IMG/VR virus record: IMGVR_UViG_3300012039_000115
Location: 1 to 20,653 of that record
DNA from: a virus
Length of the DNA stretch: 20,653 bases
Direction: 5' to 3' (one strand)
The notes under the pieces were generated by a model that made no database searches, was not told the origin of the DNA, and saw nothing but the letters and a program-made list of their open reading frames with translations. Within the stretch, counting starts at the first letter, position 1. Every line of letters begins with the position of its first letter. Of this stretch, positions 11,140-19,511 are shown one piece after another. The translations under genes and the position numbers were made by a program.

Positions 11140-12774
11140 ATGGCTCTATCACTTCCTAATGAGTGGAGGCCGGAGCCTAAGCAGGAGCTTTTCCTGTCTA
11201 TTCCTACGACGGTGAAAGAGGCTTTTTATGGCGGAGGAGCCGGTAGCGGAAAGTCCGACGTACTTCTTCTCTATGGAATTGTCCATCGATGGCATGAACA
11301 TCCTAAATTTAAGCAAGTATTCATGCGCAGAACATATCCAGAGCTGCGCAATGAGATTATTCCGAGAAGCCGTGAACTGTATAGGAAGTTCGGAGCAACT
11401 CTTAACAAGACTGAAATGTGTTGGACCTTCCCCAGAACTGATCAATATGGCGGTACGGGTGGAACTAATGAGGGTGCAATGATCTTTTTGGGTCATTGTG
11501 AGAATGAAGATGACGTACATCAGTACGACACTATGCAGATATGTCTGTACACTCCAGACGAGTTGACTAGCATCACCGAGTGGATATACACCTACATAAC
11601 TTTTCAACGCAATCGTGCTCCAAAGGATTCGGGACTTCCTAGTATTACTCGTGCTGCTGGTATGCCTGGGGGCATTGGTCATACTTGGACTTATAAACGC
11701 TTTATTAAACCTTACCCTAAAGGCGGGAAAATAATTGTCGGCAAGGGTGGGAACAAAAGGATCTACATCCATTCTACGCTCGAAGACAACTCGCACATCG
11801 ATCCCACGTACAAGCAAAGCCTTCAAGGTATTACTATTGAAGCTGAGCGAAAAGCCAAACTGTTTGGTAATTGGGACGCTTACCAAGGACAAGTCTTCGA
11901 CGAGTTTCGGGATCGTAAGTTTGAAGATGAACCATCTAACGCGTTACATGTAGTGGAGCCATTTGAAATCCCACAGTGGTGGCCTAGAATGGTCATTGGA
12001 GACTGGGGATTTGCAGCTATGACATGGATTGGTTATGCGGCTATCAGCCCTTCAAAGCGCGTATATATCTATCGTGAACAATATTGGGTAAAGACTAAAA
12101 TTGCAGAGTGGGCACCTCATGTCAAACTCTACATCGACAAAGAAAGTCCGCGCCTCATTAGATTCTGTAAGTCCGCAGGACAAGAACGAGGACAGGAACA
12201 CACAATCCAGCAACAAATTGAAGACGAACTTGGACAGTCAGTCGAATTGTCTAATAATACTCCCGGTTCACGCATTGCTGGAAAACTTCTTATACACGAG
12301 TACCTACGGTGGCAGCCTAAACTGATAAATGAACAGGAAATGGGAACATACAACGAAGAATATGCGATGTGGATTCACAGAAATAGGGGACTCGCGGAAT
12401 ACAAAGCCTATATGAATTCATTTCTTCCACAAGAACCTGAGAAAAATCTACCCAAATTGCAGATTTTTAAGGATGCAGCTCCGGTTTTAGTGGAAGCAAT
12501 TAAGGCGTGTAGCTATGATAAACCGAAGGGAAACAAGCCTGCTGAAGACATAGCAGAATTCGAGGGTGACGACCCAATAGATGGCTTGAGATACCTTGTG
12601 GATGCAGCTGAGGGGTTCTTTGACGATGCTAATATGGAATTTAAGAAGATTCAGGCACAAGAAGCACTTGTAAATCAGCTAAGTACTTCAAATGATTGGA
12701 CAGCTTTTTATAGAAATATGCGTAAAGTGGAATCAGATGATTTTATAAAACCTGTAGGAAGGTACAGACACTAA
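11140..12774 (+). CDS. terL: terminase large subunit
   Basis: 544-aa packaging motor that translocates phage DNA into the prohead and cuts the concatemer. The ATPase domain shows Walker A GGGAGSGKSD (31-40), an adenine-side RRTYPELRN motif (63-71) and Walker B ICLYTPDELT (134-143, Asp140-Glu141). The HSTLEDNSHI segment (211-220) is the typical linker between the two domains. The C-terminal RNase H-like nuclease begins with VIGDWGF (285-291, catalytic Asp288) and ends with the PIDGLRYLVD motif. Length is normal for the family. The ATG lies 3 nt after the previous stop, with only a weak ribosome binding site, so translation is probably coupled. An HNH gene follows at once. Confidence 0.95.
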   Translation: MALSLPNEWRPEPKQELFLSIPTTVKEAFYGGGAGSGKSDVLLLYGIVHRWHEHPKFKQVFMRRTYPELRNEIIPRSRELYRKFGATLNKTEMCWTFPRTDQYGGTGGTNEGAMIFLGHCENEDDVHQYDTMQICLYTPDELTSITEWIYTYITFQRNRAPKDSGLPSITRAAGMPGGIGHTWTYKRFIKPYPKGGKIIVGKGGNKRIYIHSTLEDNSHIDPTYKQSLQGITIEAERKAKLFGNWDAYQGQVFDEFRDRKFEDEPSNALHVVEPFEIPQWWPRMVIGDWGFAAMTWIGYAAISPSKRVYIYREQYWVKTKIAEWAPHVKLYIDKESPRLIRFCKSAGQERGQEHTIQQQIEDELGQSVELSNNTPGSRIAGKLLIHEYLRWQPKLINEQEMGTYNEEYAMWIHRNRGLAEYKAYMNSFLPQEPEKNLPKLQIFKDAAPVLVEAIKACSYDKPKGNKPAEDIAEFEGDDPIDGLRYLVDAAEGFFDDANMEFKKIQAQEALVNQLSTSNDWTAFYRNMRKVESDDFIKPVGRYRH

Positions 12775-12776
12775 TT

Positions 12777-13244
12777 ATGCCTAAATATGCAGAGACTCGT
12801 GTTAATATTGAAGGTCAAATAGAAAGAAAGTGTACTACTTGTGATGAATTTAAACCTTTGGCTGCATATAGACAACGAGTTGGAAAACATTTGGGTACTA
12901 TTGCTGAATGTTTAGAGTGCGAGCGAGCAGCAGCTAGAGATAGAAAGGGCAGTTATTACGAACAAAATAAAGAAAAAATACTCCAAACTAATCGTATTTA
13001 TGTATTACGGACTAAATATGGTTTAACTAAAGAAGAATTCGACAAACTTGCCCAAAATGGTTGCATGATTTGTGGCAGCATGGAAAAACTGAGTGTAGAT
13101 CATCATCATGGAACAGGTGTAATTCGTGGAATTTTATGTCATAAATGTAATGTTGCAATTGGTCTCCTAGACGAAGATATAGAACGTATTTCTAAAGTTA
13201 TTGAGTATCTGACCAATGAGCATCGTAAAGCAGCTGTGTTATAA
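12777..13244 (+). CDS. HNH endonuclease, endonuclease VII-like
   Basis: 155 aa, related along its length to the product of 290-724. N-terminal zinc ribbon Cys19-x2-Cys22 and Cys45-x2-Cys48, core Cys96-x2-Cys99, catalytic Asp108-His109 with His111, closing pair Cys121-x2-Cys124 then Asn125, and the tail DEDIERISKVIEYL. The gene starts 2 nt after the large terminase stop, is AT-rich, and its end overlaps the next gene by 29 bp. This is the position expected for a free-standing homing endonuclease that targets the terminase region; a recombination nuclease is the alternative. The best ribosome binding site (GGAAGG) is too far upstream, so expression may depend on coupling. Confidence 0.85.
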   Translation: MPKYAETRVNIEGQIERKCTTCDEFKPLAAYRQRVGKHLGTIAECLECERAAARDRKGSYYEQNKEKILQTNRIYVLRTKYGLTKEEFDKLAQNGCMICGSMEKLSVDHHHGTGVIRGILCHKCNVAIGLLDEDIERISKVIEYLTNEHRKAAVL

Positions 13245-13545
13245 ATGGTTCGGCCTATCCGATATGCCATGTGATACGTGTGAAGTTCTTCGTTCTCAGC
13301 TCGATGAGAGCAATAGAGAACGTAGAGAACTTCTGAACCGTCTATTGGATAAGGATAAGGTCGAACCACCTGTTAGTCCACAAGAGGAACTCCGTCCTTT
13401 TAAGCCACAGTTTACGCCTTGGCGCGTAAGGCAACAGATGCTTGAGGCTGAGGATAGAAAAGCCGCAGCCTTAATGAAATCTAAGGCACAAGAAATTAGT
13501 GAATTAGAAAAGGAATTGGGCGTAGCTAATGCCAGTAAAGTCTGA
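13216..13545 (+). CDS. coiled-coil phage protein with CxxC, 109 aa
   Basis: MSIVKQLCYKWFGLSDMPCD starts the product; a Cys19-x2-Cys22 pair is followed by a charged coiled coil (about 23-49, LRSQLDESNRERRELLNRLL), a proline-rich linker and a second helix (about 73-105, RQQMLEAEDRKAAALMKSKA). Short proteins of this design recur near terminase and portal genes of phages, but their job is unknown. The start in the end of the HNH gene lacks a clear ribosome binding site; the ATG at 13264 (MPCDTCEV) is an alternative if the HNH insertion replaced the original 5' end. It overlaps the next gene by 17 bp. Confidence 0.6.
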   Translation: MSIVKQLCYKWFGLSDMPCDTCEVLRSQLDESNRERRELLNRLLDKDKVEPPVSPQEELRPFKPQFTPWRVRQQMLEAEDRKAAALMKSKAQEISELEKELGVANASKV

Positions 13546-13687
13546 GAAACAGCGTCGATTCTTTGAGGCAATAGCGCATGGAGCCAAACCTAAAGGTGGG
13601 TTAGGTCCGTCGAAAGAGGTTGCCCAGAAATTCCTGTCACATGGGTCGAAAGACTACAGGGGCGAAAAGAACGGAAAAAGAATATGA
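13529..13687 (+). CDS. DUF3008-like peptide, 52 aa
   Basis: MPVKSEKQRRFFEAIAHGAK begins the product: the P-x-K-S-x-x-Q-R-x-F pattern and the following basic helix are those of short phage and bacterial proteins grouped near DUF3008. The second half (GLGPSKEVAQKFLSHGSKDY) is a further short helix. It is strongly basic, so nucleic-acid or capsid-interior contact is possible; no function is established. It overlaps the preceding gene by 17 bp and the next gene in ATGA. AAAAGGA lies upstream at slightly long spacing. Confidence 0.65.
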   Translation: MPVKSEKQRRFFEAIAHGAKPKGGLGPSKEVAQKFLSHGSKDYRGEKNGKRI

Positions 13688-13857
13688 TTATGCTAATTCT
13701 CACGCTTGCTGTTGTGGGATTTTTGGTATATCTCATCACGACTTACATTCCAATGCCCCCTATCTTTAAGACTGTTATCTACGTAATTGTGGCAATCATC
13801 GTGATTCTGTATTTGATGCGCGTCCTTGGTATCGCTGACATTCCAGTCCGAGGTTGA
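13684..13857 (+). CDS. 57-aa two-helix membrane protein, Thivi_2564-like
   Basis: Two hydrophobic segments, MLILTLAVVGFLVYLITTY (about 3-21) and TVIYVIVAIIVILYLMRVLG (about 30-49), are joined by a short IPMPPIFK loop, a layout and loop sequence like Thivi_2564-type small membrane proteins that are frequent in phages. The function of that group is not established; a holin or other membrane role is possible from size and topology (two spans, termini on the same side). The ATG shares bases with the preceding stop (ATGA), and a second ATG at 13690 could also serve. Confidence 0.7.
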   Translation: MIMLILTLAVVGFLVYLITTYIPMPPIFKTVIYVIVAIIVILYLMRVLGIADIPVRG

Positions 13858-13858
13858 C

Positions 13859-14638
13859 ATGAGTTTCCTAGGAAATCTCGGTAAAGGATTGTTGAAGGTC
13901 GGTAAGATGGCCGCGCCAGCATTGAACTTTGTCCCTGGTGGACAGTTCATAAATGCAGGTGTGGGCGCACTTGATACGAAATTCAATCAGGGTGGCTCGT
14001 GGGGAGATGCCCTGAAATCTGGAATTACCAGCGGACTTACAGGTGGATTAGTTAAAGGATTAGGCCCCAAGAATACAGACTTCTTACGTAATGACGTAGG
14101 AAGTGTGAATAGTAGTCTTGGTGGTGGTGGATGGAAAGATTCGTTGAGTAGGATACTTGGTGGGATGGGTGGAAGTAACCAAGCACCGGGTCAGAGGATG
14201 CCGGGTGGTGTAGGTGGTGGTATAGGTGGTGGAATAGGTCAGGGTGGAGGGTGGCAAGAGGCGTTAGGTGGAATTTTGGGTCAAGGTGGACGAGGACAAT
14301 TTGGAACCCCTCCATATATAGAGGAAAGAGGTGGATTTAATCCGGGAAGGACTTCCTTATATCAGGGGACGGGTGGAGCTACAGATAGAGGGGGTCAAGG
14401 ACTGAGTAGATTTCATCAGCAGATGCGTCGTCAGCTCGGTCCAGTCATGGGTAATTCGGACCAGAATAATCCAAATCTCGCAGACAGTATCGGCGCGGGT
14501 CGTATGGAAGCAATTCGTAATCAGCCTTGGCGTCAGGGATACGACATAAATACTGCGAACGAAGATGACTCCGTGACGACTAGTAGAATGCCTCCATTTT
14601 ACCCCTCGGGTGGTCGGCGTAGACAGGCTGTGCAATGA
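13859..14638 (+). CDS. Gly-rich hypothetical virion-associated protein, 259 aa
   Basis: MSFLGNLGKGLLKVGKMAAP starts an N-terminal amphipathic, hydrophobic region (about 1-75, with FINAGVGALDTKF and ITSGLTGGLVKGLG), then a long Gly-rich stretch (about 85-150, GGVGGGIGGGIGQGGG) and a Gln/Arg/Asn-rich C-terminus ending GGRRRQAVQ. Proteins of this kind, placed just before the portal, sometimes serve as internal or ejected virion proteins, but no family is recognised. The longer frame from 13826 is rejected because GAGG lies before the ATG at 13859 and that start follows the previous stop by 1 nt. Its stop overlaps the portal ATG in ATGA. Confidence 0.7.
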   Translation: MSFLGNLGKGLLKVGKMAAPALNFVPGGQFINAGVGALDTKFNQGGSWGDALKSGITSGLTGGLVKGLGPKNTDFLRNDVGSVNSSLGGGGWKDSLSRILGGMGGSNQAPGQRMPGGVGGGIGGGIGQGGGWQEALGGILGQGGRGQFGTPPYIEERGGFNPGRTSLYQGTGGATDRGGQGLSRFHQQMRRQLGPVMGNSDQNNPNLADSIGAGRMEAIRNQPWRQGYDINTANEDDSVTTSRMPPFYPSGGRRRQAVQ

Positions 14639-16974
14639 CTCCTGAAATAGATGACGCCACGAGTAATTTACTAAAGCAAATTGTCGATCATTTCGACGAG
14701 GAAGATAGAGGTGTGCGCGATCGGCAGATCAGGCAGTGGCGTAGACTGAAGCTCCTGTGGGAAAATGTTCAGCACACGTACTACAGTGAGGTTGCACATG
14801 ACTGGCGTATCCCAGAGTCCGAACGGAGTGGAGAAGATTCTGACCAGGGTTATTACGACAAGCCGGTCAATGTCTTTCGAGCTTACCTTGAGTCTATTAT
14901 TGCTGCTTTGTCTGTTACAGTTCCTCCTATTACTTGCTATCCTGACGACGCGGACAATCCCCTAGACGTTATTACGGCTAAGGCTGGCGATAAGATTGCA
15001 GAATTAGTCTTCAGGCACAATGACGCGCCGTTATTCTGGCTTCATGCGTTATTCGTCTTCTGTACTGAGGGCATGACCGCGTGTTACGCGTATCCGAAAG
15101 AGGATGAATCCTACGGAACGTACGAAACTAAGAAATACGACGAGAGTTCTGAACTGCACCAAATGTCTGTCTGTCCGTTTTGTGGAACGGAGATGGCGGA
15201 TAAAGATATTACGGATACGCAGTCAGACAAGTTTATGCCGGGGGAGGAAGACGTAACGATCAACATGGCGATTGACGAGGGCGTAGAAATGTGCCCTACG
15301 TGCGCGCAGCAGGTCATCCCCGACAAGAGGAATCAGTCAGTCACGGTTACTCGGCTCGTAGGAGTCACTAAGCACCCAAAGACTCGTATTTGCATGGAAG
15401 TTTATGGGGGTTTGTTCGTTAAAGTACCCGTCTGGGCGCGTACTCAGAAAGAATGTTCGTACCTGATCTACTCGTATGAAACGCACTTCTCGAACGTACT
15501 TGAGAAGTACCCTCATCTCAAGGATAAAATTCAACGTGGGGGAGCGACGTATGACTTGTACGAGCAGTGGGGAAGAACCAGCCCCCAATACAGGGGAGAA
15601 CATCCTGTTAATAACGTTACTGTACGTAATTGTTGGCTTCGTCCTTGCGCTTATAACGTACTTCATGACGAAGGTGAAGTGGAACAGCTGAAAAAGCAGT
15701 TTCCTGACGGCGTGAAGGTCTGCATCGTCAATGATCTAGTAGCCCATGCAGAAAATGAAGCCTTGGATGACTGTTGGACTCTTACCTACAATCCTCTGTC
15801 TGATTACATTCATTTTGATCCTCTTGGGCTTCTGCTAACGTCAGTTCAAGATATTACGAACGATCTAATTTCTCTCGTCCTTCAGACTGTAGAACACGGG
15901 ATTCCACAGACTTTTGCAGACCCCAAAGTTCTGAACTTTAATGCCTACCGTAATAGTGAGGTAATTCCAGGTGGAATATACCCTGCTACTCCTAAGTCTG
16001 GGAAACCGTTGGGAGAGGGATTCTACGAGGTAAAAACTGCTACTCTTTCAGCGGAGGTGTTACCATTCGCAGAGAAGATCCAACAGACGGGTCAGTTGGT
16101 TAGTGGAGCACTTCCGTCATTATTCGGTGGGCAAATGGCGGGTAGTAGAACTGCGTCAGAATACTCCATGTCACGCGCGCAGGCGTTGCAGAGACTCCAG
16201 ACTACATGGAAGATGTTGACCATGTGGTGGAAGACGATATTCGGAAAAGTCATCCCCATGTACATAAAGGAAATGAAGGATGACGAGAAACAGGTCAAGA
16301 AGGACGAGTTTGGAAACTTCGTCAATATCTTCATTCGTAGATCAGAACTTGAGGGGAAGATAGGGAATATCGAACTAGAGGCTAACGAGAATCTCCCAAT
16401 AACGTGGAATCAGCAGAAAGACTCCATTATGGAGCTATTCAAGATGAATAGTGATCCAATTATGGCTATGCTGATGACACCAGAGAATATTCCTTATTTG
16501 AAAAGGGCTATAGGACTGAATGACTTCGTTATTCCAGATGGTGACGACAAACAGAAGGAATACGAAGAAATTCAATTGCTCATCAATAGCGAGCCGATAG
16601 AAGAACCTCCAGATCCTATGATGGAACAGGAGGCAGCTATGATGGGAATGCCACCACCTCCTCCAATTAGAACACCGTCAGTTCAGGCGGACTATGACGT
16701 AGATAATCATATGGTGGCTGCGGACATTGACAGGAGATGGCTGGTAAGTGATGCGGGACGCCTGTGTAAACTAGAAAATCCAGCGGGATACGAGAACGTG
16801 TTACTCCACATGAAGATGCATAAAGATATGGATATGCAGAAGCAGATGGAGATGGCACAACAGCAGATGATGGCCCAAGGCGGAATGATGGCCCCGCCCC
16901 AACAAGGTGCTCCAGCGCCTCAAAGTACTGGAGAACCATTAGGAGAAGGACAAAGTGAACCTACTATTCAATAA
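14635..16974 (+). CDS. portal protein with zinc-ribbon insertion
   Basis: 779-aa protein forming the dodecameric channel at the capsid vertex through which DNA enters and leaves. The family is recognised from its place after the terminase, its size (as in podovirus-type portals of about 700 aa), and segments such as VNVFRAYLESIIAALSVTVP (79-98), DYIHFDPLGLLLTSVQDITN and TASEYSMSRAQALQRLQTTW. Between them, Cys180-x2-Cys183 (CPFCGTE) and Cys220-x2-Cys223 (CPTC) frame a 44-residue zinc-ribbon-like insertion that ordinary portals lack. The last 130 residues are Met/Gln/Pro-rich (MMEQEAAMMGMPPPPP, MQKQMEMAQQQMMAQGG) and probably disordered. The ATG overlaps the previous stop in ATGA. Confidence 0.85.
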   Translation: MTPEIDDATSNLLKQIVDHFDEEDRGVRDRQIRQWRRLKLLWENVQHTYYSEVAHDWRIPESERSGEDSDQGYYDKPVNVFRAYLESIIAALSVTVPPITCYPDDADNPLDVITAKAGDKIAELVFRHNDAPLFWLHALFVFCTEGMTACYAYPKEDESYGTYETKKYDESSELHQMSVCPFCGTEMADKDITDTQSDKFMPGEEDVTINMAIDEGVEMCPTCAQQVIPDKRNQSVTVTRLVGVTKHPKTRICMEVYGGLFVKVPVWARTQKECSYLIYSYETHFSNVLEKYPHLKDKIQRGGATYDLYEQWGRTSPQYRGEHPVNNVTVRNCWLRPCAYNVLHDEGEVEQLKKQFPDGVKVCIVNDLVAHAENEALDDCWTLTYNPLSDYIHFDPLGLLLTSVQDITNDLISLVLQTVEHGIPQTFADPKVLNFNAYRNSEVIPGGIYPATPKSGKPLGEGFYEVKTATLSAEVLPFAEKIQQTGQLVSGALPSLFGGQMAGSRTASEYSMSRAQALQRLQTTWKMLTMWWKTIFGKVIPMYIKEMKDDEKQVKKDEFGNFVNIFIRRSELEGKIGNIELEANENLPITWNQQKDSIMELFKMNSDPIMAMLMTPENIPYLKRAIGLNDFVIPDGDDKQKEYEEIQLLINSEPIEEPPDPMMEQEAAMMGMPPPPPIRTPSVQADYDVDNHMVAADIDRRWLVSDAGRLCKLENPAGYENVLLHMKMHKDMDMQKQMEMAQQQMMAQGGMMAPPQQGAPAPQSTGEPLGEGQSEPTIQ

Positions 16975-18208
16975 CTTGTATGCTCCAGAAGACGCTGGAA
17001 GTGGCTCGGGCGAAGAAACAGAAACTTTCGAGCTATTGAATGCGGAAGAAACGCCAGAAATACTAGAAATAGGTAAGACTGAGGCGGGGGAAAAAGATGA
17101 GGAAGAAGGGTCAGCTAAAACCGAAGACGAAGACGACGACGAACTCAAAGAAATCGAAGAAGAACTCGTTACTCCCTCGGAAGAAGACCTACTAGAAATC
17201 ACTACTCCTGTACGTAGGAAAGAGATTCTAGCAAAGTACCCAAAGCTGTTCAAGGACTTTCCATACCTTGAAAAAGCGTATTACAGAGAACAGCAGTTCA
17301 CTGAAACATTTCCTACTGTTGCAGACGCTAAGGTTGCCGCTGAAAAGGCGAATATTCTTGATCAAACTGAACGTCAGGTAATGAATGGGGATATCAGCAT
17401 CGTTCTACACGCGGCGAAGCAGGAGAGTCAAGAGGCTTTCAACAAGATAGCCGACAACTACTTGCCTACACTGCGGAAAGTTGATCAACAGGCTTATTAC
17501 CACGTACTTGGTGGAGTCATAAAAGATACGATAATCACGATGGTGCGTGAGGGACGCGCTCTTGGGGATCAGGGTGCGCCTCTCCAAGCAGCGGCAAACG
17601 TCCTGAATCAATTTGTCTTTGGGTCACAGAATTTTCAGCCACATCAACCGTTGGCACGTCAGGTAGACCCAAGAGAACAGAATCGTGAGCAGGAAATACA
17701 GAGTCAGCGTCAGCAGTTAGTCTACACGAAGTTCGAGGGTGTAAAGGACGATTTGCAGACTAAGGCAGATAACGTCCTGAAATCCACGATAGACGGACAT
17801 ATTGATCCCAAAGGGTCTATGTCTGATTACGTGAAGACTCACGCGACGAAAGAGGCATTTGAGAATCTGGAAACGCTTATATCGAAGGACGCGCGTTTTA
17901 GGTCGCTGTTGGACAAGCTGTGGGAGAAGGCGTTTCAGTCGGATTTCGACAAGGAAAGCACGGATAGGATAAAGTCCGCATACCTGAGCAAAGCAAAGAC
18001 GCTGTTGCCTAGCGTAATCAAAAAGGCACGAATTGACGCGATGAAGGGTAGACGGACGGAAGATAGTGAAGATTTGTTGGAAACAAAGGCCGAGAAAAAA
18101 GGCCCAATTACACCTGGGAAATCCACTTCCCCCTCTAGTGGAAAATACAAGTCAGGAAAAGAAGTTCCAAAGGGCGTAACTACGTTAGATTACCTGATGA
18201 AAGACTGA
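16955..18208 (+). CDS. scaffold-like head assembly protein
   Basis: 417 aa, between portal and major capsid genes, the usual place of scaffolding proteins, which direct head assembly and are then lost or cleaved. The N-terminal 85 residues are strongly acidic (KDEEEGSAKTEDEDDDELKE) and disordered. The remainder is charged and mostly helical (REQNREQEIQSQRQQLVYTK), ending in a basic Ser/Gly/Pro-rich tail (PITPGKSTSPSSGKYKSGKE) that may contact the coat protein. The start is GTG with GGAGAAGG five bases upstream and overlaps the portal end by 20 bp; the nearby ATG is out of frame. No protease motif was seen. Confidence 0.75.
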   Translation: MNLLFNNLYAPEDAGSGSGEETETFELLNAEETPEILEIGKTEAGEKDEEEGSAKTEDEDDDELKEIEEELVTPSEEDLLEITTPVRRKEILAKYPKLFKDFPYLEKAYYREQQFTETFPTVADAKVAAEKANILDQTERQVMNGDISIVLHAAKQESQEAFNKIADNYLPTLRKVDQQAYYHVLGGVIKDTIITMVREGRALGDQGAPLQAAANVLNQFVFGSQNFQPHQPLARQVDPREQNREQEIQSQRQQLVYTKFEGVKDDLQTKADNVLKSTIDGHIDPKGSMSDYVKTHATKEAFENLETLISKDARFRSLLDKLWEKAFQSDFDKESTDRIKSAYLSKAKTLLPSVIKKARIDAMKGRRTEDSEDLLETKAEKKGPITPGKSTSPSSGKYKSGKEVPKGVTTLDYLMKD

Positions 18209-18224
18209 AAAGAGGGTAGAAACC

Positions 18225-19490
18225 ATGGCAGTTGTAGAGTCCCAGGTAGCGGCTCTAGAACTTGAAAAAGTCATTCCGAAAGTACGCGTACTTTTTGAGC
18301 GTGACGACAAGTTCTACGCCAACATCAAGAAGCGTGACGTAGAGAAGATCAGTCACAGGCAGATGCGCGTTCCGCTGGAACTGCGTCCCGGTGGTTCATT
18401 CCAGTACTTCAATCCAGACGGTGGCGATCTGGGTAGAGGTGGTGGGCCGACGTTTGACAAGGCAGTTCTGAACTGCGTTTTCTTGTCCGAGAACATTGAG
18501 TATACGAAACTTACTCAGTGGGCTACTGATGATGCGCGTAAAGCCATCGTCAACTCTGTGAGAAGGCTGACTGCTACGGCTCTCGACGAGATGCGTAGGC
18601 AGTTGGACAGTCAGATGATGCAGACGGGTGACGGCGTGTTGGGCGTTGTGACTACGGATACGCCTGCAGGTGGTGCAAATGTCATCACTCTGACGACGGA
18701 CGGATTTGGAGCACGTCTTGTCCGTTTTGGACAGACGGTCCAGATCTATGACACGACTCTTGCCACAAAGCGTGGTGAGGGTACGATTACTCTGTGGGAC
18801 GTGGAAAACAAGACTATTTCCATTACTCCACAGATCGCTGGCGTGTTGACTGGCGATAAGATTGTCACGGCGGGATTGACTTCTCCTGCTAGTCTTCCTG
18901 CATTGTTTGGAGTTCCGTATCATCACAGTAATGCGTCTGCAGGAACGTGGCTCGGATTCTCTCGTAGCACAACTCCAGAGATTCGTGCAAACCGCGTCAA
19001 TGGCGGGAGTGCGGGATTGACACTTCCTCTCCCTCGTCTTGCAATCAACAAGATTGGGAATCGTGTAGGAATGGAGAACAGCTTCAATCCTACCGCGTGG
19101 ACCCATCCGTGTCAGATGCAGGCGTATGAGGAAATTGGGCAGCTCGTTTCCATTATTCAGAAAACAGCCAAGGAAGAAGGGCTGAATATGTATTTTGGAA
19201 ACAACATGCAGTCGGCAGGTATGCAGTTGGCAGGTGCAGGAGTCAAGCCGTCGTACAATTGGGACAAGACGCGCATTGACTTCGTGGTAGACGAGGTGTG
19301 GGGACGCGGAGAGATTCTCCCCATCGGATTCTACACGACTGACGGACGGAAGATTTTCGAAATCCGCGGTGCGAGTGGTGGCGTTGCGGCTGCTGAGATC
19401 TTCTACATGGTGGTAGGCATGCAGACGTTCGTCTCAAACCCTGCAGCCTGCTCCTATATAGATTCTCTTGCCGTGCCAACGGGTTATTAG
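18225..19490 (+). CDS. major capsid protein
   Basis: 421-aa coat protein, expected to have the HK97 fold. Supporting features are the position after the scaffold, an N-terminal helix (MAVVESQVAALELEKVIPKV), the loop-like VPLELRPGGSFQYFNPDGGD, a spine-like helix (VNSVRRLTATALDEMRRQLD), a beta-rich insertion (about 140-230, NVITLTTDGFGARLVRFGQT) and a C-terminal beta section (RGEILPIGFYTTDGRKIFEI). Length is typical. The codon use and G+C are balanced, in contrast with the AT-rich HNH gene just behind it. AGAGGG stands before the ATG. Family membership is by position and pattern, as capsid sequences diverge strongly. Confidence 0.85.
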   Translation: MAVVESQVAALELEKVIPKVRVLFERDDKFYANIKKRDVEKISHRQMRVPLELRPGGSFQYFNPDGGDLGRGGGPTFDKAVLNCVFLSENIEYTKLTQWATDDARKAIVNSVRRLTATALDEMRRQLDSQMMQTGDGVLGVVTTDTPAGGANVITLTTDGFGARLVRFGQTVQIYDTTLATKRGEGTITLWDVENKTISITPQIAGVLTGDKIVTAGLTSPASLPALFGVPYHHSNASAGTWLGFSRSTTPEIRANRVNGGSAGLTLPLPRLAINKIGNRVGMENSFNPTAWTHPCQMQAYEEIGQLVSIIQKTAKEEGLNMYFGNNMQSAGMQLAGAGVKPSYNWDKTRIDFVVDEVWGRGEILPIGFYTTDGRKIFEIRGASGGVAAAEIFYMVVGMQTFVSNPAACSYIDSLAVPTGY

Positions 19491-19511
19491 TGATTTAGGG
19501 AGAGTTTGAAA

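Noticed and set aside
16939-17253. 104-codon Ser-rich minus-strand frame under the scaffold gene
   Set aside because: It is the reverse reading of the GAA/GAC-rich acidic region of the scaffold-like gene, which gives Ser/Phe codons.
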